From contig MGMG01000017.1 of assembly GCA_001796355.1 (NCBI GenBank), positions 20,132-84,131 on the forward strand: a stretch of 64,000 bases of DNA, given 5' to 3'. Position numbers and translations under genes: made by a program. Within the stretch, counting starts at the first letter, position 1; the number at the start of each line of letters is the position of its first letter. This document shows, piece after piece, positions 35,783-42,405 of the stretch. The notes under the pieces were generated by a model. It was given only the letters and a program-made list of their open reading frames with translations, did not search any database and had not been told where the DNA came from. The DNA is from Chloroflexi bacterium GWB2_54_36 (lineage in GTDB: Bacteria; Chloroflexota; Anaerolineae; Anaerolineales; Anaerolineaceae).

Positions 35783-35872
35783 ATCACCCCCACGTGCGTG
35801 GGGAATACTTTATTACCAGTATAACAAGGACAAGGACAAACTGGTTCACCACCACGTGCGTGGGGATAACGA
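35783..35872 (+). CRISPR. Possible one-spacer CRISPR relict (type I-E-like repeats)
   Basis: Two copies of the palindromic core CCACGTGCGTGGGGA occur 62 bp apart, in the contexts TCACCCCCACGTGCGTGGGGAATAC and TTCACCACCACGTGCGTGGGGATAAC. The core, flanks (TTC...GATAAC) and the 29 + 33 spacing match type I-E repeats. The ends of the copies have diverged and there are only two. No cas1, cas2 or effector gene lies in the window; a Cas4-like gene at 40048 is not of the type found with I-E systems. A chance palindrome pair is possible. Confidence 0.5.
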
Positions 35873-35968
35873 GTTCAGGCGCGGAAACGTGGCATTAGCG
35901 ACGGTTTCCGTTCGCCGCTCCCAACCCGACCTACAATAAACACTCTTCTACAAAAATCCCGGTTACAT

Positions 35969-36014
35969 GTAGGGCGAAATTTAATTTCGCCGGCGCAAAT
36001 TGAAAATTTGCGCC
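35969..36014. repeat. Two adjacent REP-like hairpins
   Basis: First: GTAG, GGCGAAAT, TTA, ATTTCGCC (35969-35991). Second: GGCGCAAATT GAA AATTTGCGCC followed by AC (35992-36014), a 10-bp stem whose CTAC foot is degraded. Same paired layout as 25005-25052. Confidence 0.65.
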
Positions 36015-36082
36015 ACAATAAAATCCGTGTATCATGAAATATAATTTCACGACTGGAGTTAGGCGCGCAGCGTTGCGCCTCC

Positions 36083-36883
36083 CTATATTGGTTTCGCTGC
36101 CATTAATTCACGGTATTCCTTTGATGCAGCGAATTTGCGCAATTTCTCGATGCGGTTGATGATCAACGGATGGGTCGCCAGGCTCTCCCCCAACGCACTG
36201 ACCGGCGAATCGTCCTCGGTATCCAGCAATCTTAGCGCTTGCTCTATCTCGGCCGGTGAATCCAGCTCTCCCGCCACCAGCTTGACCAGCGCTGAGGTGG
36301 CTTTTTCCAGACTGCCACAGGCCACCAAACCGGCCCGGTCGGACGAATACTCGCATGCCCGACTCCACCAGCGGAACGCGAAGGTAAAAACGATGGTCGC
36401 GCCAAGGGACGGTGGGACTCCGGCTACCCCGCCCAGCAGAGTGGTCAGCCAGGTGTGATTGAGCACCACGTGCCCCAGCTCATGCCCGATGATAAAGCGC
36501 AGTTCGCTGGCGTCCATGACCTGCAACAACGGCGAGTACACCACCACCACACGCGGGTCTGAAAAGCCAAAGGTATAGGCATTCATTTGCCGGGCGCGCA
36601 GCACATATAACTCAAACGGCCCGGAGTTGAGTGATTTCCCGCATGCGGCCGCCAGTTGAGCCAACTCTGGAGCAGTTTGGCTGCTGACACGTAGCGCATT
36701 TTGAACGATAGCACGGTGGTGCGCCTGGTTCATTTGAAAAGCCACTGCCACCAACAAAATGGCGCTCAGCGGTAACAGGCATAGTGTAGGAGCGGCGGCC
36801 AGCAAAAAAACCGCCAGGATCATCAGCAGAGTGGCGACCAGAATTGGCTGTTCGCTGGGGTCGCGCAGTATTTCCCGGCGCAT
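36083..36883 (-). CDS. M48-family zinc metalloprotease (HtpX-like), membrane-bound
   Basis: 266 residues from ATG 36883; the longer frame overlaps the upstream gene and adds out-of-character Trp/Arg-rich sequence. Two N-terminal helices (PILVATLLMILAVFLLAA and LCLLPLSAILLVAVAF) are followed by the catalytic domain. The zinc motif is GHELGHVVLNH (HExxH), and the third ligand is probably the Glu in ACEYSSDRAGLVACG. Such proteases degrade misfolded membrane proteins. It is the last of three minus-strand genes and starts 7 bases after the preceding stop. Confidence 0.85.
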   Translation of the reverse strand: MRREILRDPSEQPILVATLLMILAVFLLAAAPTLCLLPLSAILLVAVAFQMNQAHHRAIVQNALRVSSQTAPELAQLAAACGKSLNSGPFELYVLRARQMNAYTFGFSDPRVVVVYSPLLQVMDASELRFIIGHELGHVVLNHTWLTTLLGGVAGVPPSLGATIVFTFAFRWWSRACEYSSDRAGLVACGSLEKATSALVKLVAGELDSPAEIEQALRLLDTEDDSPVSALGESLATHPLIINRIEKLRKFAASKEYRELMAAKPI

Positions 36884-36890
36884 GGCAGGT

Positions 36891-37244
36891 TTATTCCACC
36901 CCGCGTCCGCGCGCCAGGTCCAATGTCTCCACCGCGTGTCGCAGGTGCGGGATGACGATGCTGCCGCCCACGACCAGCGCCACATTGAACGCCTCGTACA
37001 ATTCTTCATCGCTCCAACCAGCATCCACGCACTGCAGGATGTGATAATCAATGCAGTCGTTGCAGCGCAGCACCATTGAAGCTGTCAACCCGAGCAGTTC
37101 CTTCGTTTTGCCATCCAGTGCAGCGTTATTGTAGGCTGCGGTATCCAGGTTGAAGAAGCGTTTAATCCCCAAATGGTCGATTTCGAAAATGCGCTCATTC
37201 ATCTTTTTTCGGTAAGTCTGAAAGTCATCCAGCCGGTTGGTCAT
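36891..37244 (-). CDS. Carboxymuconolactone decarboxylase/AhpD-family protein
   Basis: 117-residue protein of the AhpD-like fold. The redox motif is present as RCNDCIDYH (CxxC followed by His), preceded by TKELLGLTASMV. This is the signature of alkylhydroperoxidase-type members rather than true decarboxylases. Predicted role is thiol-dependent peroxide reduction, or an uncharacterised oxidoreductase. It is flanked in one operon by an M48 protease and an unknown protein. Confidence 0.85.
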   Translation of the reverse strand: MTNRLDDFQTYRKKMNERIFEIDHLGIKRFFNLDTAAYNNAALDGKTKELLGLTASMVLRCNDCIDYHILQCVDAGWSDEELYEAFNVALVVGGSIVIPHLRHAVETLDLARGRGVE

Positions 37245-37256
37245 AGGGTTTTCCTT

Positions 37257-38237
37257 CTAATGCACTTCGTTGGGATCGGTGATGTACTTCCACCAGTTAT
37301 ACGCAACACCATTTGTCTGCCCGCTGATGTGCGGGAACAGCTTCAGCCACCAATTGTGGTGCGCCCGGATATCGCCGTTACCCCATTCTTCACAGGCAAC
37401 CGTCACTGGTGCGCCGTCCAGTTGCGGAAAATGCTCCCAGTTGCGGCTGCGGCACAGCACTGGCGTGGGATTACCCCATTCGTAATCGCGAGTGCTGTTG
37501 GGCGCAAAATGCACCGTACCGCACTCGGCCATTCCGGGAGAGGACTGATCGTAGCGGATAAACCGCGCCCACAGGTTTCTCGCACCGCTCGTTGCACGGA
37601 ATACCTGCCGCATAATCGACTCGGAGCGGTGGCCAAAGCTTTCCAACATCTCTCCCACGCTGCGCTGGTAGGTAAAGCCCATGATGATGAAACGCCGGTT
37701 GGCAGCGATGCCAGTCAATGGCGGCGCGTTGCAGAAAAATGCGCCCGGCCCGGCCATGATCGACTCGTAAAAACCGCCGTAAGGCATGGCCACCAACCAG
37801 ACCTCATCAATCGTCGCGGCGTTGATTTTGGCGACCAGGTCAAAGTCCACTAGAATACGGAGGTAATCAACCATATCTGGCATATGAAAACCGCTGCCGG
37901 ATTGCCAGGATTGCAGGTAGGCATCTGCGTCGTATAAGAAACCGTCCGCTTTTACGGGAAAGGTCGGCGATTGGATGGTCTCGACCATTTCATAATTCAA
38001 ATAGCCGTGGCTGCTGGTTTTCAAATCGGCGACGTAACCATCCACCAGCGCAGCAGTGTCAGCCCAGCCTAACACGCGGGAGAGCGGTTTGTCGCCCTGC
38101 GACGGAACCGGCGGATCAAAAATGATCAGGGATACTTTACGGGTCACCGGGTTAGGCGTTAACCCAATCACTTCGCTCGGGCTGCTCGAGCCACCCAACG
38201 ACCGCAGCCAATTAATAAAATCATCCCAGAAGCTCAT
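37257..38237 (-). CDS. Conserved-looking protein of unknown function
   Basis: 326 residues; I do not recognise a named family. It has no signal peptide or membrane helix. Striking segments are EVWLVAMPYGGFYESIMAGP, FIIMGFTYQRSVGEMLESFG, HRSESIMRQVF, CGTVHFAPNSTRDYEWG and ACEEWGNGDIRAHHNWWLKL, rich in aromatic residues plus His, Glu and Asp that could form a metal or glycan site. A Ser/Pro-rich segment near residue 15-30 follows an amphipathic start. First gene of the minus-strand operon with the AhpD-like and M48 genes. Homologues may be attached to secreted enzymes, but I cannot confirm this. Confidence 0.6.
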   Translation of the reverse strand: MSFWDDFINWLRSLGGSSSPSEVIGLTPNPVTRKVSLIIFDPPVPSQGDKPLSRVLGWADTAALVDGYVADLKTSSHGYLNYEMVETIQSPTFPVKADGFLYDADAYLQSWQSGSGFHMPDMVDYLRILVDFDLVAKINAATIDEVWLVAMPYGGFYESIMAGPGAFFCNAPPLTGIAANRRFIIMGFTYQRSVGEMLESFGHRSESIMRQVFRATSGARNLWARFIRYDQSSPGMAECGTVHFAPNSTRDYEWGNPTPVLCRSRNWEHFPQLDGAPVTVACEEWGNGDIRAHHNWWLKLFPHISGQTNGVAYNWWKYITDPNEVH

Positions 38238-38611
38238 AGTACCTCCAAGGTCAGGTTGCGCAGGGGAACCATATAGTCATAGTATAGTCATTTTCCAGGC
38301 AAAGCAGCAAGCGCAGCGATTGTTGGTCCAAAGGGCACTCAATATTAAATTGTGAATAATGCGAAGAATTTTGTGAATAGCCCCTCACCTAACCTCTCCC
38401 CAGCCAAAAAATTTGGGGAGAGGAATCAAGTTCGGGCGGCTCGCGAGTTGCCTCTACCAACCCTACAGGTAGAAACCGTTTTTCTTGTTTGCCCGTTGTT
38501 TGTATGCCCCTTACTGCTATCCCTGCCATTAAATATTTTCTTCTTTTCTCGTGTACAATAAAGTTTGTAGTCGTGAATAATCGATATTTGCTTTGACACA
38601 CAGGAGTCGCC
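38238..38611. other. Divergent intergenic region upstream of ssb
   Basis: Contains a perfect 10-bp stem CCTCTCCCCA/TGGGGAGAGG (38393-38423), and GGCGGCTCGCGAGTTGCC nearby, similar in inverted form to a segment near 20110. TACAAT at about 38552-38557 may be the ssb -10 box. No gene is credible. Confidence 0.5.
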
Positions 38612-39031
38612 ATGTACCATACCATTATCATCGTCGGCAATCTGGGTAAGGATCCGGAAATGCGCTACACGCCCAGCGGTCAGGCGGTAACCAGCTTCTC
38701 CGTTGCCACCAGCCGGCAGTACACCGGTCAAAACGGCCAAAAAGTCAAAGAAACGATCTGGTTCCGAGTGTCCGCCTGGGGTAAACAAGCCGAGACCTGC
38801 AACCAGTACCTGCGCAAGGGCAGTAAAGTGCTGGTGGAAGGCCGCCTTACCCCGGATCCATCCACCGGGGGGCCGCGCGTCTTCACCCGCCAGGATGGCA
38901 CATCCGGCTCTTCCTTCGAAATCACTGCCAGCAACGTTCGCTTCATGTCCACCCGCGCTGAGGGTGAAGGTGAAGGCGGCGGTGGCAGCGAATTCCCCGA
39001 AGGGGATGCTGGCGACGAGATCCCGTTCTAA
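38612..39031 (+). CDS. ssb: Single-stranded DNA-binding protein
   Basis: 139-residue OB-fold protein that coats single-stranded DNA and recruits repair and replication enzymes. Begins MYHTIIIVGNLGKDPEMRYTP, with WFRVSAWGKQAE and GSKVLVEGRL. The glycine-rich linker EGEGEGGGGSEF leads to the acidic tip DEIPF, the conserved partner-binding end. AGGAGTCGCC precedes the start. It heads a cluster with a DUF3467 gene, a translin-like gene and a Cas4-like nuclease, spacing of 3-12 bases, which suggests co-transcription. Confidence 0.95.
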   Translation: MYHTIIIVGNLGKDPEMRYTPSGQAVTSFSVATSRQYTGQNGQKVKETIWFRVSAWGKQAETCNQYLRKGSKVLVEGRLTPDPSTGGPRVFTRQDGTSGSSFEITASNVRFMSTRAEGEGEGGGGSEFPEGDAGDEIPF

Positions 39032-39043
39032 GGATCGACTGCC

Positions 39044-39412
39044 ATGAACGGCCAATCCAAACCCCCTACTCCTGGTTTTAACATGGAGATGCCGGATGAC
39101 CTGCTGGCTGTGTACAGCAACGTTGCCCGTATCAGTCACACGCCGTTTGATTTTGTGATGGACTTCTCGCAGGCGCTGCCGGGTAAACCGCACACTGAAA
39201 TTTTGTCCCGCGTCATCATGTCGCCGGCCGGGGTCAAACTGTTCCAGCGGGCGTTGACCGAAAATATTGCTCGCTATGAGTCTATTTTTGGCGAGATCAC
39301 GCTTCCCAAAGGCGACACGGGGTTGGCAACCGACCTTTTCCGGCGCGTTCAACCGCCGGATGCCCCTCCCGCCGAACCTCCTTCAGACGAGCCTACCCCC
39401 CCGAAAGAATAA
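39044..39412 (+). CDS. DUF3467-family protein
   Basis: 122-residue cytoplasmic protein. The family pattern is clear: VYSNVARISHTPFDFVMDFSQ, then SRVIMSPAGVKLFQRAL and ENIARYESIFGEI. The C-terminus is a proline-rich tail. Function is unknown. It sits 12 bases after ssb and 3 bases before the translin-like gene, so it probably shares their transcript. Confidence 0.82.
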   Translation: MNGQSKPPTPGFNMEMPDDLLAVYSNVARISHTPFDFVMDFSQALPGKPHTEILSRVIMSPAGVKLFQRALTENIARYESIFGEITLPKGDTGLATDLFRRVQPPDAPPAEPPSDEPTPPKE

Positions 39413-39415
39413 TCT

Positions 39416-40048
39416 TTGGAAGATTTTTCGCAATTCACTGAAATCGTTCATCAAGCCTTCGAAACCTTAAACCAGGCGCGCGACAACGCGCTGGTACAGG
39501 CGCGTCAATTGACCCGCCTTTCAGCCAATACCATTCGCGCCATACACCGCGGTGAAAACGATGCTGCCCACAAAAATCTGGTTGAAGCCGGCAAAATCGC
39601 GGCCGAATTGAAGAAATCTCTGGCCGGATTCCCGCAACTTTTCTTTGCCGGTTACACCCAGGACGCGCTCAAAGAATATGTCGAGGCGACTCTCACCTGC
39701 GCCATCATCGAAAACCAGCGCCTGCCCAAACCGGAGGTGTTGGATGTTGAAATCAACACCTATTTAAACGGTTTAGCCGAGGTCACTGGAGAACTGCGCC
39801 GCCGCACTCTGGATATTTTGCGGCAGGGCTATTCCCCGGAAGCCGAACGCCTGTTGAGCTGGATGGACGAGATTTATAACCTGCTGGTCACAGTCGATTA
39901 CCCGGATGCACTGACCAACGGCTTGCGCCGCCAGACGGACCTGGTACGCGGCATCGTCGAACGCACCCGCGGCGACCTGACGATCAGCCTGCGCGAGGAA
40001 CGCCTCCAGCAGGCGCTGGAGCAGGCAATCAAACGCCTGCCAGAGTAA
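39416..40048 (+). CDS. Bacterial translin/TRAX-family protein
   Basis: 210-residue all-alpha protein starting at TTG 39416, three bases after the previous stop. Family features include ARQLTRLSANTIRAIHRGE, ALKEYVEATLTC and INTYLNGLAEVTGELRRRTLD. Eukaryotic translin binds RNA/DNA, while its partner TRAX is the nuclease of the C3PO complex. The acidic residues used by TRAX appear to be present here: E87 and E90 in EYVE, E122 (Asp in TRAX) and E126 in EVTGE. This suggests an active, self-sufficient nuclease, which is inference. Translins are rare in bacteria. The stop overlaps the next start (TAATG). Confidence 0.8.
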   Translation: MEDFSQFTEIVHQAFETLNQARDNALVQARQLTRLSANTIRAIHRGENDAAHKNLVEAGKIAAELKKSLAGFPQLFFAGYTQDALKEYVEATLTCAIIENQRLPKPEVLDVEINTYLNGLAEVTGELRRRTLDILRQGYSPEAERLLSWMDEIYNLLVTVDYPDALTNGLRRQTDLVRGIVERTRGDLTISLREERLQQALEQAIKRLPE

Positions 40049-40803
40049 TGCGGGTCATTCGCGCGTCCGAGATCGGTGCTTACCTGTACTGCCACCGCGC
40101 CTGGTGGTATCACCTGCAAGGGATCACCTCCGAAAACCAACAAGAACTTGCATCCGGCAGCGGTTTTCATCGCCGCCACGGCCGGCGCGTGTTAAGCGCA
40201 ACTCTGCTGCGGGCTGCCGGTTGGATTCTGCTGCTGGCAGCGCTGGTGGTGGCGGCTGTGACTGCCACGCTGCAGTTCCTCCCCTGAGCCATGCCCTGGA
40301 TTCTCGCACTCCTCCTGGCTGCAGCCGCCCTGGCGCTGCTCTGGCTGAGCCGGCGTCAGCAGAGGTCAGCCGGACTTCCCGCCGGGCGCGTGCTATATAG
40401 CGATCCCAAGGTCATTGGCGCCCCGGAGCGTCCGTTATATGACCCGGACACGCATCTCACCGGCAAACCGGATTACCTGGTCGAAGAGCACGGCGTGGTT
40501 ATTCCGGTGGAGGTCAAAAGCGGCTGGGCGCCGCCCGAGCCGCACCTGGGGCACATCTACCAGTTGTTGGCATACTGCCTGCTGGTGGAAAAAACCCAAG
40601 GCAAACGCCCGCCGTACGGCATTCTGCGCTACCGCAACCGCTCCTTCAGCATCGATTTCACCCCCGATGCCGAACGTGAACTCAGGTCACTACTGGAGGA
40701 GATGCACGCCGCCGCCCGTCACAAAGAACTGAACCGTTCGCATGAAGACCGCAGCCGCTGCGCTCATTGCGGCTATCGCTCGATCTGCGACCAAAAATTG
40801 TGA
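40048..40803 (+). pseudogene. Cas4-like PD-(D/E)XK nuclease with two membrane helices, interrupted by an in-frame TGA
   Basis: Two ORFs (40048-40287, 79 residues; 40291-40803, 170 residues) are in the same frame, separated only by TGA and one codon before the next ATG. The first carries YLYCHRAWW with C15, GFHRRHG with the RecB-type His, and a helix. The second begins with a helix, then D61 (GKPDYLV), E74 and K76 (VEVKSG), QLLAY as the QxxxY motif, and C157, C160 and C166. Together they give the complete Cas4 set: one N-terminal plus three C-terminal cysteines for a [4Fe-4S] cluster, and all nuclease motifs. Either a nonsense mutation, a sequencing error, readthrough, or a real two-subunit nuclease; the sequence alone cannot decide. 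The start overlaps the translin stop. Confidence 0.7.
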
Positions 40804-40904
40804 ATTTGCATTTTCATCAAGGGATATTTTACCGAATGGTCCGGAAATTGGATTGGCAATAGAAGACCAATAAAAATCCCTTTTGCTCAGATAATTGTAA
40901 AACC

Positions 40905-40963
40905 GTAGCGGCACGGGGTTTTATCAAGAATTCCAGGCTTTCCGGCTTGCCCCGTGCCCCTAC
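40905..40963. repeat. Long-loop GTAG/CTAC hairpin
   Basis: GTAG at 40905, GCACGGGG (40911-40918) pairing with CCCCGTGC (40950-40957), and CTAC at the end (40960-40963). Related to 44361-44413, which has the same GCACGGGGTT stem. Confidence 0.6.
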
Positions 40964-40993
40964 TTGTGAGCGCGCCCATTTCCATCGCGCTGG

Positions 40994-40999
40994 TATAAT
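40994..40999 (+). promoter_or_regulatory. -10 box of nadK
   Basis: Perfect TATAAT, eight bases before the ATG at 41008. No good -35 element at 16-18 bases. No ribosome-binding site lies between, so a leaderless transcript is likely. Confidence 0.5.
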
Positions 41000-41007
41000 A
41001 ATTCGAT

Positions 41008-41877
41008 ATGGACTGCACCCAGACAATCCCCCGTCGAATCGCGATTGGCGTGCACCCGCAAATGCCCGCGGCGGCCGAAGAAGCCGAAGGCATTGCGCAT
41101 TTTCTCCATGAGCGCGGCGTGGAGGCGTATTGGGGAAGGATGCATGATCCATCTTTCCGTCAGAAATTGGAAAGCGATACCGATCTGTGCATCGCCCTTG
41201 GCGGCGACGGCACCATTCTGCGCGCCGGGCATCTATGCGCTCCGCTGCATATTCCCATCTTAGGCATCAATCTGGGCCGCTTTGGCTTCCTGACGGAGGT
41301 CAAGCGGACTGAATGGCGGGACATGCTGCCGCTGCTGATGGAAGGGCGCTACTGGCTGGAAGGACGCATGATGCTGCAGGCCACCCATTTGCGTGAGGGA
41401 AATGCGCTGGGCAGTTGGAGCGTGCTCAACGAGGTGGTTATCTGCCGCGGACAGTTTGTCCGGCCAGTGACGCTGCGCGCCCAGGTGGACGGTTACCCGC
41501 TGGCGACCTACATAGCTGACGGATTGATTGTTTCCACCCCCACCGGTTCCACCGCTTACGCATTAGCTGTTGGCGGGCCAATCATGCCACCGGACTTGCG
41601 CAACATTCTGATTGTAGCCGTCGCGCCGCACCTTTCAGTGGACCGCGCCATCATCCTGTCCGAAGGGTCGGTGGTCAATGTGACCGTACACACTACCCAC
41701 CAGGCGGTCTTTAGCGTAGATGGACAGCCGCCGGTCAGCATGGCGGACGGAGACGAGGTGCGCGTCGAAGCCAATCATAATACCGCCTGTTTTGTGCGTT
41801 TTGGCGACCGCGGCTATTTCTACCGTAACATCACGAATTATATGGAACAAAATCCTACTGCCGGTGAAACTGAATGA
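41008..41877 (+). CDS. nadK: NAD kinase
   Basis: Phosphorylates NAD to NADP using ATP or polyphosphate. 289 residues. Diagnostic motifs are the GGDGTILRAGH loop, NLGRFGFLTEV, DGLIVSTPTGSTAYALAVGGP and IAPHLS-like VAPHLSVDRAIIL. The start has no Shine-Dalgarno sequence; a TATAAT eight bases upstream suggests leaderless expression. The stop overlaps the start of a B-box membrane protein (ATGA), and recN follows, forming a three-gene operon. Confidence 0.95.
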   Translation: MDCTQTIPRRIAIGVHPQMPAAAEEAEGIAHFLHERGVEAYWGRMHDPSFRQKLESDTDLCIALGGDGTILRAGHLCAPLHIPILGINLGRFGFLTEVKRTEWRDMLPLLMEGRYWLEGRMMLQATHLREGNALGSWSVLNEVVICRGQFVRPVTLRAQVDGYPLATYIADGLIVSTPTGSTAYALAVGGPIMPPDLRNILIVAVAPHLSVDRAIILSEGSVVNVTVHTTHQAVFSVDGQPPVSMADGDEVRVEANHNTACFVRFGDRGYFYRNITNYMEQNPTAGETE

Positions 41878-42395
41878 TCGAACCAACCACTACAGCCCAA
41901 TATTGCTATAACCATCCCAACCGTGAGACCCTGCTGCGCTGCAATCGCTGCGAGCGTCCGATATGTACGGAATGCGCCGTGCTAACCCCCACCGGGTACC
42001 GCTGCAAAGAATGTGTGCGCGGGCTGCAGAAGAATTACGATACCGCACGCTGGATCGATTACCCGGCGGCGATCCTCATCGCCGGGGTATTGAGCTATCT
42101 CGGCGGCGGACTAGCTTCCATTATGGGCTTTTTTACAATTTTCATTGCCCCGGTAGCGGGCGTGATCATCGCCGAAGCGGTGCGCTGGGCAGTCAAAAGA
42201 CGCCGTTCGCGCTGGCTGTACCGCGCGGCTACCATCGCTGCCGCTGCCGGCGGAGTTGGGCTTCCGTTGGCCAGCCTGATCACGATGCTCGTAGGCGGTG
42301 GCTTTGGCATCTGGCAGCTGGTGTGGGGCGCTGCGTACGCTATTTTGGTCACATCGACGGTCTTTTACCGTCTGACAGGCATACAAATTCGCTAA
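41874..42395 (+). CDS. B-box zinc-finger membrane protein
   Basis: 173 residues. The N-terminus has a B-box-type zinc finger: CYNHPNRETLLRCNRCERPICTECAV...CKEC. Two to four hydrophobic segments follow (YPAAILIAGVLSYLGGGLAS, FFTIFIAPVAGVIIAEAV, GGVGLPLASLITMLVGGG, IWQLVWGAAYAILVTSTVFY). No function is known for this bacterial type. It lies between nadK (4-base overlap) and recN (10-base gap), so it is co-transcribed, but no link to either is obvious. Confidence 0.8.
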   Translation: MIEPTTTAQYCYNHPNRETLLRCNRCERPICTECAVLTPTGYRCKECVRGLQKNYDTARWIDYPAAILIAGVLSYLGGGLASIMGFFTIFIAPVAGVIIAEAVRWAVKRRRSRWLYRAATIAAAAGGVGLPLASLITMLVGGGFGIWQLVWGAAYAILVTSTVFYRLTGIQIR

Positions 42396-42405
42396 TCAGG
42401 GCGGC

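Noticed and set aside
35783..35872. Active CRISPR-Cas system
   Set aside because: Only two degenerate repeats, one spacer, no cas operon. Kept only as a possible relict.
36891..37051. Longer M48 protease start overlapping the AhpD-like gene
   Set aside because: The extra 56 residues are Trp/Arg/Ser-rich and come from the other frame of the AhpD-like gene. ATG 36883 gives the normal start with helices.
40285..40287. TGA as a selenocysteine codon
   Set aside because: No SECIS-like hairpin directly downstream was evident, the position lies between two membrane helices, and no catalytic Cys is expected there in Cas4-like nucleases.
40048..40803. Cas4 of a CRISPR adaptation module
   Set aside because: No cas1 or cas2 is nearby, the gene clusters with ssb and translin, and it has membrane helices that CRISPR Cas4 lacks. 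The I-E-like relict at 35783 would not normally use Cas4.
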